DNA of 64,000 nucleotides, from contig JBLDXI010000033.1 in the NCBI GenBank assembly GCA_047495785.1, positions 1,054,001-1,118,000 of the forward strand, given 5' to 3'. Source of the stretch: Lepidodermella squamata. Its lineage: Eukaryota > Gastrotricha. Both the position numbers and the translations under genes were made by a program. Positions within the stretch are counted from its first letter, which is position 1, and every line of letters starts with the position of its first letter. Below are positions 21,249 to 30,598 of this stretch, in pieces. The notes under the pieces were generated by a model, which was not told the origin of the DNA, made no database searches, and saw nothing but the letters and a program-made list of their open reading frames with translations.

Positions 21249-23600
21249 ATGACACATTGTTTGTTACCAACGCTTATCTGTGGCTTGGTTATTCACAACA
21301 GATTTGCTTATGGCGGTTCAGTGGGTGGAATTCAAGTAAAATTAGGTGACCAAACAAAACCTGACGACCTCTACTTGAATGTACCGAGTGGATCGCAACT
21401 TCCTATTTACCTGTCCTGGACATCTTATCCTGTATTCACCGCCCAAATCATCATATCAAACGTTTCAAATCGCTACAGCAAAACTGTTACGCCGTCTTTT
21501 GCAATTGATAGCAGGACTACGTCTTGGACTTGGGTTCCAACAGCACCTGGGAAGTATGAAATAGCAGCATCTGGAACTGCCCAATCTGGAGGCGCTACAT
21601 CCGAAGTCACATTCCCGAGTTTAATCACGGTTCAAAACAGGGTTGAACCTTTTCATTACCAGGTAATTTTCGACAACGATGCAGCTGCTTTTGACCCGAA
21701 TCTCGCTCAATTACCCGGTGAGACGGGCAGGGCTGAACTTGGGGTTCAAATTTGGCGAAATCGTTCGATAACAGTCAAGCCAACTGAACCTTTTGTCTCA
21801 TTCGGATGGGATCCTTACCCGTTGCAGTGCCAAAATTACTCCCAACCTACCCCTATAAATAGCAATGATTTCGAGCTTTGCCTAATTGAGAAAGTTTATT
21901 TCACTAAACTTGGCAATCAATCTTTGACGGTCAACATTTCGAATTTTGTCAGTTTTCAGCCTTTTACCAGGCTCATCAGAGTCATGCCGAAGGTTGGGAG
22001 GGTTCGACTTGAGGCTAGAGCTAATGGTTCGCTGTCTTCCAACGGCTTATTTTTCGTTAAAATCGGCTCAACAGTCCGTTTTGTTGCCTCAGTCGAAGTT
22101 CCAGGCGATGATTCTACCTTAAAATACTGCTTTAAATTCAGTAGGATTGGCCTTGAGGTGACTGAAATTTGCCAGACTGGAGGGAAAGAAGTATCGAAGT
22201 TGATCGATTTCGACACTTCATGTGGTAATCAATTATCAGGCTGTGGTTTGTCAGTTTCAGTCAATGTCTCCAACGCTGTAAGTTGGCAGGTTGGAGATGT
22301 CGAAATTTTTGTTCAGAAACCAAGTTCGACCTTCAACATTTCGAGCCAGTCCAAGGATCCAGCTCAAGTTAATGAGGACTATCCCCTCGTTATGAAGTTC
22401 GATCAGCCTGGCACTGATCTGTGTTTCGAAGTTCAGATTCCATTGGGAGACGGCCTGACTGCGACTAAATTATTCGGATCTTACTTCGGCTGTTCGGTAG
22501 CAGGATATTCAGCGGGATTGTTGGCAAATTTGATGAAAAACGACCAGTTCAAAATTACGCTGAACTTGAAATTACCTGGAATTTACCAAATTTCGATTAG
22601 GGCTCGAAACATGTTCTCAGACCAAAGTGGGGCCTATCAAGTTGTTGTTACGTCTACTAAATGCAGCATTCCTAGATTATCCCTTCAGTCTTCGTTGTTA
22701 ACTGGACGAGCCACGAGAAGGCAAATTTTGAAAATTCGAGCTTCAGCTACTATGGATTGCCCGGCTACAAAAGCTTCCATGTCTGTTAAAACTAAAATAT
22801 TCTGGAGGGAATCTGGAACTTGGTCTGATGTCACCTTGATGTATCTCACCCGCGCCCAGTCAGAGAAAAACATCACAATAAGTCGATTAGAAGATATGAG
22901 TGTTCAATTCCCACAAAACACTTTGGCCCTGGGCCAATACCGATTCAACCTAACCGCAATCATGAATGGGGATTCGAATCTGAATGCGAGCCAAGAGTTG
23001 GCAATTGAAATCGTTCAAGAGGATTTAGTCGCCACAATCTCACCACCAGGTCGTAATATGGCCTATTCGAAAGGCGATAAAATTAATTTGGAGGCCTTAA
23101 CCAAGTCCTATGACCCTGAAATAACGGGAGGAATTTCGGGCGATAAAACCGGAATTAAGGTGGCGTATTTTTGTAAACGCGATTGTGATACCGAGTTCCC
23201 CGTGTTCACCACGTACGAGCAAGTTCAATATTTTCTGGCTAATTCAACCGGGTATTATTCGAAATTTCCTAGCGATGGAAGAACGAGCTGGAGTGGGGGT
23301 TGCACGACTAATGATTCGACGTTAATTGGCCAGGGCTACAACGCAGCGCCAGGGTGTTTCACGAACTCGCGGCACCTACGGCGGGCTTCTGACGCGGACT
23401 GGACGTGGGGAGTTCCTTCGCTTCAGCCGCTGAATTTCATCAGAGATGGCGTGGTTCTGTCGAGTGTCGACTCATCGAGCGTGCTCAGTCTCGACACGAA
23501 CCAAATGTACGGCAATGCGGCCTATGTCGTCATAGCAATCGTGACTAAGGACACGAGATGGAAAGTTGACTTGAAAACTGTTTACGTTAAAAACGTTTGA
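21249..23600 (+). CDS. Secreted REJ/polycystin-type extracellular protein, intronless
   Basis: A single 784-codon frame. I chose ATG 21249 because it gives a signal peptide (MTHCLLPTLICGLVIHNRFA); the frame is open further upstream without a better start. The protein is beta-rich with many N-glycosylation sequons and paired cysteines. Residues about 30-150 resemble an Ig/PKD-type module; the C-terminal part (about 590-783) resembles the receptor-for-egg-jelly region of polycystin-1 relatives, with the motif KINLEALTKSYDPE followed by a Cys-bearing strand. No transmembrane segments, GPS or PLAT/channel part follow: the frame stops and AATAAA comes at 23642-23647. It is therefore a secreted REJ-like protein rather than a polycystin. 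Partner and role unknown. Confidence 0.65.
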   Translation: MTHCLLPTLICGLVIHNRFAYGGSVGGIQVKLGDQTKPDDLYLNVPSGSQLPIYLSWTSYPVFTAQIIISNVSNRYSKTVTPSFAIDSRTTSWTWVPTAPGKYEIAASGTAQSGGATSEVTFPSLITVQNRVEPFHYQVIFDNDAAAFDPNLAQLPGETGRAELGVQIWRNRSITVKPTEPFVSFGWDPYPLQCQNYSQPTPINSNDFELCLIEKVYFTKLGNQSLTVNISNFVSFQPFTRLIRVMPKVGRVRLEARANGSLSSNGLFFVKIGSTVRFVASVEVPGDDSTLKYCFKFSRIGLEVTEICQTGGKEVSKLIDFDTSCGNQLSGCGLSVSVNVSNAVSWQVGDVEIFVQKPSSTFNISSQSKDPAQVNEDYPLVMKFDQPGTDLCFEVQIPLGDGLTATKLFGSYFGCSVAGYSAGLLANLMKNDQFKITLNLKLPGIYQISIRARNMFSDQSGAYQVVVTSTKCSIPRLSLQSSLLTGRATRRQILKIRASATMDCPATKASMSVKTKIFWRESGTWSDVTLMYLTRAQSEKNITISRLEDMSVQFPQNTLALGQYRFNLTAIMNGDSNLNASQELAIEIVQEDLVATISPPGRNMAYSKGDKINLEALTKSYDPEITGGISGDKTGIKVAYFCKRDCDTEFPVFTTYEQVQYFLANSTGYYSKFPSDGRTSWSGGCTTNDSTLIGQGYNAAPGCFTNSRHLRRASDADWTWGVPSLQPLNFIRDGVVLSSVDSSSVLSLDTNQMYGNAAYVVIAIVTKDTRWKVDLKTVYVKNV

Positions 23601-23641
23601 ACCAGTCAATATTATAATCATTATTTTTTGGAGAAAAAATT

Positions 23642-23647
23642 AATAAA
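23642..23647 (+). terminator. Poly(A) signal AATAAA
   Basis: Hexamer 41 bases after the REJ-like stop codon; supports the gene ending here rather than splicing on to a membrane-channel part. Confidence 0.5.
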
Positions 23648-23959
23648 TGACGAGTAAAATCTACGCACTTAGTTGAATATTGCTCTTAGGTCAAATATTT
23701 TTTAATCGTCACCTTTCATACGTAGTAATATTCGTCACGAGCGCGGCAGTTAATTATAAAAAGAACACGAACATGCGCAGTTAATGGCCTGCTGTTAAAA
23801 GGTAACCAAGGAAAAATTGAATTTAAATGAAGCTACCTTAACACAAAGAGTTTATGCTCCCTCTTTCAACATCAAACTCACGGGAAATAAATTAAAATCC
23901 TCAAGTCGCCTTAACATTAAAATCTAAAACAATTTTCTTTTAGAATTTGTTGTTTTAAT

Positions 23960-24829
23960 ATGAAACTTGCGGCAATTTTATTTTTCGGGCTTTTCGAGGT
24001 TTGCGCTGGCCAAATGAGGGCTGGTGGCGTAGGCAACGAGAAAAGAGCCGATCAGGCTGGTAGCGATTTTCTGAAAGCCCTCAACTCGACTATTCGCGAT
24101 CAATTCATCAAGAAAACCGGCATTATCCCGTCAGCCTTTGAACTTGTGTTGTACCGCGAGCAGGTTGTAGCTGGTCGCAATACCTTCGCCAAGGTCCTAA
24201 TTGATCCCTCGAATGGGCAGTTCGCCCACTTGAGGATCTACGAGCCGTTACCTTACATGGTTCGCAATGGTGATATGCCTTACCAACTTGTTGCCGTTCA
24301 GGTTGGGAAATCGCTCCGAGACCCGCTCGACTACTTTCAGGAATCAGACATCCCAACTACTACAACTACAACACAAGCTACGTCGACCCAGGCCCAAGCT
24401 TTCCCGTTCTTCGGTGGTTTCAACAATCCGATACTCGCCAGTCCGTTTAATATAAGCAATCTAAGTTTCTTCAGCCCATTCGACTTTTTCGGCGGCTTGG
24501 GTGGCCAGCAGTCGGTTCCGTCAACAACAGCCGCCGCGCCAACTGCATCTGACTTGGAACTGGCTGAGCTTCAACTAGCCGTGGATACCAAAATCCGAGC
24601 TCAATACGCGGCTAAAACCGGCGCTGAACCTTCTCGATTTGAACTGGTGTCTTATGCCAAGCAAGTTGTTGCCGGGACGAATTATTTCGTTAAGGTGGCT
24701 GTTGGTGGGTTCGGAATTTTCACGGAGTATGTTCATCTGCGAGTGTTCAAGCCGCTACAGGGTGACGATTGGCAGTTGGTATCTATCCAACAAGGAAAGG
24801 CTTTCAATGATCCCATCGAGTACTTTTGA
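23960..24829 (+). CDS. Secreted two-domain stefin-type cystatin
   Basis: Single exon, 290 codons (289 aa). A signal peptide (MKLAAILFFGLFEVCAG) leads into two cystatin domains, about 20-130 and 195-289. Each has the papain-binding QVVAG loop (YREQVVAG and YAKQVVAG) and each ends with the stefin-like tail D-P-[LI]-[DE]-Y-F. A Gly-Gly near the mature N-terminus may act as the conserved N-terminal glycine. A Thr/Gln- and Phe/Pro-rich linker joins the domains. Predicted to inhibit papain-like cysteine proteases. Classical stefins are single-domain and cytosolic, so the signal peptide plus tandem arrangement is unusual. There are no domain disulfides, consistent with type 1. AATAAA at 24891-24896. 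Confidence 0.9.
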   Translation: MKLAAILFFGLFEVCAGQMRAGGVGNEKRADQAGSDFLKALNSTIRDQFIKKTGIIPSAFELVLYREQVVAGRNTFAKVLIDPSNGQFAHLRIYEPLPYMVRNGDMPYQLVAVQVGKSLRDPLDYFQESDIPTTTTTTQATSTQAQAFPFFGGFNNPILASPFNISNLSFFSPFDFFGGLGGQQSVPSTTAAAPTASDLELAELQLAVDTKIRAQYAAKTGAEPSRFELVSYAKQVVAGTNYFVKVAVGGFGIFTEYVHLRVFKPLQGDDWQLVSIQQGKAFNDPIEYF

Positions 24830-26185
24830 GAATGAGATTACAACATTAAGATAAATTAATCATTTCAAATTTTTGATGCTTGAGAAGTGAAATAAAATTA
24901 AAGCTAGCCTTGAGATTTGGTTAATTTTGTCGGCTGTTCAGAAAAATGTGGAAGGAATTCTCCAAAATTCCCAGAAAATCAGAAAAAAATCATCCAATAT
25001 CGCTCCTAGTATCAACGTGTGGATCTTATTTTAACCTAGTTCGACCGAGCAAATATTGGTTCGATTTCGACCTGATTAATGGAATTAATTCTACAAAATC
25101 ATTACACCAAAAACATTTTTTTTCAAGATTCGGCTACCTTACTTATAGCTCTGAAAATCACAAAAAATAACAGTTGTTTTAGCAATTAACTGATGCCTCG
25201 TTGGTCATCGCAATATTCACGTTTAAATATTTCTTAGAATTCGAAAATCGATACGCAGATATTTTGCACAGTTGTGTTTACCGTAATTTTAAATATTTCG
25301 AACCATCAACCAATCTTTTAAAAAAATCAATGGGGCCCTGGAACCAAGATGAAAAGCTTCGAATATTTTCAATTTTTGGCCCCTAAGAAATTGATGCGTT
25401 ACACCCCATTTCTCGTGAGTAGACAGAACCTTTGTTAGCCTATAATTATGTCTATGGAAATAACCAACAGCTCAAATTTGGCTAGATTCCACATAAATTA
25501 GATATGATTCATGGCGTAAAAGCTTGACGTAAAAGCCGGAATTATTCCTTAAAAACAACTTTTTTCGCACCTGTTTCCGTCATCACCAGTTTTTTTTATG
25601 CAGACGCAATGGAAACAGCGTCAAAGCAAAAAATCTGCACGTTAGGCTCTAGTTGCTTTTATAAACACCTTATAATAAGGCTTTTTTCTTAACGGTACTT
25701 GACGTGAGAATATGGAATGATTTACGGAGGCGGTCATTCAGAACTCCTAACGTAAACACCACGTGTTGAAAGTAGGTCATCAAGTGACCTCATGCTCTAA
25801 AGAAAGCAATAGATAAAAATAACGAAATTACTTGGTAGATACGATTTTTATGAGACTGCTTTAACAAATTAAGGTTAAATTTTATAAAAATTTCCCTGGC
25901 TTTACGAAATTACAAAAACCGTTATAATTTTCGATTTTGAAATCTCATTTCCAGAGTTGGAGACATCGTGGCATTAAAGCAAAGTCGCCCGTTTTCAGTT
26001 GATTAGCAGGGTTAAACGTAACACGAATGTTTTTTTTCATCACAATGAATATGAGAAGTGCGCATCAGGAATATAGTAACCCAGGTAAATATTTGCGCTT
26101 TCTCTACAAAAAACACACGGGTACATAAACCCGCGCCTTGTGAAACGTGGCGCGTCATTTATTTCGTGTTCTAGAAAAAATAATC
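24830..26185. other. Intergenic, 1.35 kb
   Basis: AT-rich sequence between the two cystatin genes. The short frames at 24946-25386 have no signal peptide, domain or splice support. No further cystatin remnant was recognised. Confidence 0.5.
24891..24896 (+). terminator. Poly(A) signal AATAAA
   Basis: Hexamer 61 bases after the first cystatin stop codon. Confidence 0.5.
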
Positions 26186-26908
26186 ATGAATTATCTCGTT
26201 ATTGTTGTTATTTCTTCAATTTTCCTCGCCAGTGGATGCAACGCAGTGATGGTCGGCGGATATGGATCGGAACAACCGGCGAGTAGCGATCCGGAACTTG
26301 CCGCGGCTGTTCGTTCAACAATCCGTCAGCAATTCGTTTCCAAAACTGGCCAAACAACCCCCGATTTCGAATTGATTTCCTTCAAAAGCCAGGTCGTTGC
26401 GGGTACGAATTACGTTATGAAGGTCCTACTGAATAGGAACACTGGCGAAGTGGCCGAACTTAATGTCTACCAGCCCCTTCCTCAGGAGGGTTCCTCAGCC
26501 TATCAGCTTACCGGTATCAAGCGGGGAGCCAGCAGCAGCGATTCCAACCAAGTGAATAACAACTTCAACCCGAACCAAGCCATGCCTATTGCTGGCGGTG
26601 TTGGCCAGACGATCCAAGCCTCGCAGTACGACCAAGAATCAAGGATGCTTCAGTCGCAATTGTCGCAAAATCTACGCAACCAATACGTGAGGGGAACTGG
26701 CAGGCAAGTGTCGCGTTTCGACCTGGTGTCCTACCGGAAGCAAGTCGTCGCTGGAATGAATTATTTCATGAAGGTTTTGGTTAACGGCAACGGCATCAAC
26801 GGTGAATACGTCCACCTTAAGGCTTATCAAGGGCTAAACAGCAACTCGCTAGTTTTGCAGGGTGCTCAGATGCAGAAGCGACTGAGCGATCCCTTGAACT
26901 ACTTTTGA
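26186..26908 (+). CDS. Secreted two-domain stefin-type cystatin, second copy
   Basis: Single exon, 241 codons (240 aa) from ATG 26186; an in-frame GTG 39 bases upstream is not a start. Signal peptide MNYLVIVVISSIFLASGCNA, then VMVGGYG, supplying the N-terminal Gly. Two stefin-like domains carry FKSQVVAGTNYVMKV and YRKQVVAGMNYFMKV; the second ends SDPLNYF, and the first ends in GASSSD without the Y-F tail. The Asn/Gln-rich linker is shorter than in the neighbour. Both genes share domain order and intronless structure, so they are a tandem pair. Predicted secreted inhibitor of papain-like proteases. Confidence 0.9.
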   Translation: MNYLVIVVISSIFLASGCNAVMVGGYGSEQPASSDPELAAAVRSTIRQQFVSKTGQTTPDFELISFKSQVVAGTNYVMKVLLNRNTGEVAELNVYQPLPQEGSSAYQLTGIKRGASSSDSNQVNNNFNPNQAMPIAGGVGQTIQASQYDQESRMLQSQLSQNLRNQYVRGTGRQVSRFDLVSYRKQVVAGMNYFMKVLVNGNGINGEYVHLKAYQGLNSNSLVLQGAQMQKRLSDPLNYF

Positions 26909-27259
26909 GAAACTGTCTAAGAACCTTTGTTAGTGTTTGAAATTGTTTGCTTATCAATTTAATAATAAATAAATACGGCGGTACTGCATTTAAAATTTGT
27001 ACTTTATTTTATCAATTTTTTTAATAATTTTTTTTCAAAAAAACTGAAAGCAAAGGTGTATTATCAAAAAAGAAAATATGTTCCCACTAAATTACATGAA
27101 GGATGATTAATTAATCAGCCGCCTTAATACGATCCGCAAAATAACACTTTGCCCTTGTGGCTGACTGTTCCAACAATATAAAAACCGAGACAGTTGTATG
27201 TTTTAGAAGTTTTCATCTGCATTAGCGCCTGCGCCAAAGATTTTTGATCATTTCTCCAG
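26909..27259. other. Convergent 3' region
   Basis: Poly(A) signals face each other: AATAAA on + at 26964-26969 for the cystatin, and TTTATT (AATAAA on -) at 27003-27008, a candidate for the SLC13 gene. If both are used the transcripts come within a few tens of bases of each other or overlap. Confidence 0.5.
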
Positions 27260-30200
27260 CTAGCACTGGTTCACTGTAATATTGCCAATCAAGATCCACG
27301 GCGGCTGGTCAAAATTGAAAAATGCATTGCCGTAAGACATGGTAGCGGCAACCACGATCCCAATGCCGATAAGATTCATGAAAAATCCTACGCTGATCTG
27401 AACAATAAATAAAAAAAATCCATCTTAATTTACTCATTTCTATGCAAAGAAAAAATGGCTTACCATATCAATGAGACGAAGAGTACCGGCGTGAAAAACT
27501 TCTGCGTTTGGAGGCGTCGCTACGGGGAACATGAAAGCGAAAGACGCAGCGACAGTCTGCACAAAAATTGATGAAAAATTCACAAATTTTATGATTTTTT
27601 TTAATTATTTACCGTGGGAAACATGAAAAACAGCGGATGCTCATTTCTCGCTTCAGCCTGGGTAAAACGAATATTTTTAACAGTAACTAAGATTTGATTT
27701 CGAAAGTGTACCAAAAGTCTGAAGACTGGCATGAGAATGGAGACACAGGCAGTGTTAGACATGAATTCTGTCACATAGACTATGATAACGACGAGCAGGC
27801 ACATAGCTTCCCAGGCCTGAAGAGGTGCGATAATATTGCCGATGAGCTTTGACAACGCCGAGGCAAAACCGGATGCTTCAGCGCCGTAAGCTGCAGCTGT
27901 ACCACCACCGATTAGTAGAATGACACCCATAGGGATAGTTTTCACAGTTTCGTGCCACGTAACGGCAGTTTCAGGCAGGATCCATTTATTGTTATTGACA
28001 TCGCGGTAAGGAAATGAAGTTGGGAAGACGTAAAGCGATATTGCGACAAAAACTGCAGCAGTCGACTCTTTTGTGTAACCTGTGGCGATATTGTCCCAAC
28101 CTAAAATGAACATAATTTTTACGAAAAAATCTCAATTATAAAAGCAATTTACCTATATTAGGGTTGATATTTATCTGGCGAGTCATCATGAGGAAAACCA
28201 TGAAGATGATGTGGCCGAGTACGACGTACTGCTTGATGCCGATCGGCGGTAATTCGTCGTACATATTCTGGGTGGTAATTCGAATTTTCTCGCGATATTT
28301 ATCGATTGGCGAATCTCGGCAGCCAAACGCATACAACGGACCGTAGTAACGAATCAAAAGCACGAGCCATGCTAACACTAGAAACACCAAGGAGAGTGGG
28401 ACAGCGTAAACCATCCACGTGAGGAAATTCAGAGGGGACGGGCAATTGTGGAGTTGATAGGCGAAATCGACCTGCAAAAAAATTGATAAAAATGTTAGCT
28501 TTTCGGGCATATCGCAGCGCAGGATACATTTGGACAGAATAATTTTGGAAACTTCGGCGATACAAACAGGGTTTGTTGCATAAAATTCCCCGCCTCTCAA
28601 ACTTATGAATGGCATAAGTCGGAATGTGAATTTTTCTCAATTTCTTCGAAAAACAGAAATATCTATTCATACCTTGTTCCAAATTTGACCCAAAGCTCAG
28701 AAACAACTGAACATTCACAAAATCTTTAAATCTTAAAATCACCGTATTTTACCGATAAATCGGGGCTCACCTCACCTTACTCTGTACTGAAAACCATGCA
28801 TTTCCGAATCAGGACTGATTTTCAATCATCAAAAACATGCTTTTGTCCAAAGACAGACAGCAAATACCCAAAACAGCAGACACGACAAAACAGCAAATTT
28901 TTCAACTTGCGACAACAGCAGAAACACTATGCACTTTTTACGCTGTCCGTTCTCGCTGTTTCGCGAAATGAAAAAAGTTGCTGTTTTGTCGCATTCGTTG
29001 TTCTGCGAAGTTGCTGTTTTGTCGCCGTACCTGTCTGAAATTACCCTCCCCTACTTCACACTTTTATTACCTGTTGTTTCATGATTAAATTTGATGAAGT
29101 TCCGATGAGCGTTGAAACACCGCCGATAGACGCTGAATAAGCGACAGCTAATAGCAACATGTCCCTAAATTGCCGATCGCCCATCGATGTCGCAACAACA
29201 TCGACAGATTTTCGAATAGCTAGCCGTTTCAGTCGGGCAAACGACGACCGCCTCGGCCCGCCGCGTTCTGGGTCGCGTTCTTTCGGCGGTTCGACCATCT
29301 GCCAGGCGCCGAAAATGGCTTTCCGCAACTCATCAGTGACGCCGAAAACAATCGGCACCATGAGAGCGGTTGTTACTGAATTTTGCAGCCACATTGCGAT
29401 GAAAGCTGACACGGACATGAAACCGAATAGGAGCCAACGGGGTTGAACTCCGACAAACAGTAAGACTTTTAGGGCTAGCCGTTTATGTAGGCCGACTTGT
29501 TCGATTGAATCGACGACGATTACTGAGGCTATGAAGGCTAAGTTTGATTCGTCCATGTATTTTGGTGCGAGGTCGGAGGCTTTGACGATTCCGAGCAGTG
29601 GGTACAGCAGCATAGGTACTAGGGCAGTTACGGCGATCGGGATGGCCTGTGTCGACCAGTAGATAATCATCACCGCCAACACATAGGCACATCGCATAGA
29701 TTTCTAAAAAATTTAAATTAATAACAAAAATGAAAATTTCGATAAAAAATCTGAATGGCGTTTAACGTTGTGTTTTAAATCGCCAAAAATCAGGTAAAAT
29801 TTGTAAAATCGCCAAAATGTTCAGATAAATCAGAAATATTCTTGTGAAACGGAATACAATATAATCATTTTCTGAATCTCGGGACACAATTCAAATTTTA
29901 AATCCTTGTAAAATATTATTTTTTTCAAAAATTACCCTGCGTTACTGTAAAATTTGACCTGATTGCGAGAAAAATATTTGAAGCAATTTTGAATGACGTC
30001 ATTAGTCTCATAGCACCGTAAGTGAAAAAATTGGAAAAATCGAATTTTCAATAAAACTACAGTGAAAATCGCGTAAACCGGACGATGAGAACGCCACTTA
30101 AAAACGTCCGGTATATAAAGCAAGAGCGGTCACGGCCAACCGGACGGTCATAAACCGCCCGGTTTACTTGAATACCGGTTTAGAAGAAGGTCTTCCGCTT

Positions 30201-30598
30201 ACACAGCAATAAATGCACGTGCTTGCCATTGAGACGATCGAAATAATCAACCTGTCCCATATGTATTCCATTATATTTTTTAATTTTTGGATGGTAAAAT
30301 TTAAAATGTCAACATCCCAAATTTGATGCCCTGAAAATTGAAAAAAATGTTGAAAGTTTAAGTGATTTTCTATCCCTGGGCGCGTTTTGTCGAAAGATGA
30401 AACAGAAAATAATATTTCGCAATTATTCCTATAACCTATAATGAGAGCAGCAATGAGTCCTACCTGGGCTTCATCATCGTGAAAGACAACAGCAATAGGT
30501 AGCAGAAGAATGGGTGTAAGCACAACGATGAACAGTTGCCGGAACGAGAAAATTTGACCGCAGTGGTGCTTGAAATTCGGGCAACATCGACAGACCAT
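27260..30598 (-). CDS. SLC13-family Na+/dicarboxylate-sulfate symporter (INDY type), copy A
   Basis: Seven exons, in transcript order: 30598-30464, 29703-29071, 28471-28153, 28100-27712, 27657-27613, 27556-27464, 27397-27260 (584 codons, 583 aa). Typical landmarks: P-L-L-G-I after the first helices, YMDESN, LHKRLAL, GTSSNLIMKQQ, GWDNIATGY, FMSNTACVSILMP and the SLC13 signature SFAFMFPVATPPNAEVF. The family couples sodium to uptake of di/tricarboxylates or sulfate at the plasma membrane. The first SNT-type motif is Q-N-S (152-154); the second is intact S-N-T. Introns are mostly about 50 nt, but introns 1 (760 nt) and 2 (599 nt) are long; the second contains inverted repeats. Substrate cannot be fixed from sequence. 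Confidence 0.93.
28883..29024. repeat. Inverted and direct 14-mers inside an SLC13 intron
   Basis: CGACAAAACAGCAA at 28883-28896 is the exact reverse complement of TTGCTGTTTTGTCG at 28978-28991 and again at 29011-29024. Further partial copies (GCGACAACAGCAG) lie between. The set sits entirely in intron 2 of SLC13 copy A and could fold into a hairpin. Confidence 0.75.
30073..30167. repeat. CCGG-rich inverted repeat in SLC13 copy A intron 1
   Basis: GTAAACCGG (30073-30081) is mirrored by CCGGTTTAC (30159-30167), with further CGTCCGG and ACCGGACGG strings between. CGCCCGGTTTAC at 30156-30167 is identical to the loop of the foldback at 7103-7114, so this may be a relative of that element. Confidence 0.6.

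Noticed and set aside
26147-26185. Upstream in-frame start for the second cystatin
   Set aside because: Codon is GTG; using it would put a charged stretch before the signal peptide.
29056-29070. Read-through of SLC13 copy A exon into intron
   Set aside because: The frame continues past a good GT donor; the family alignment joins MKQQ directly to VDFAYQ in the next exon.
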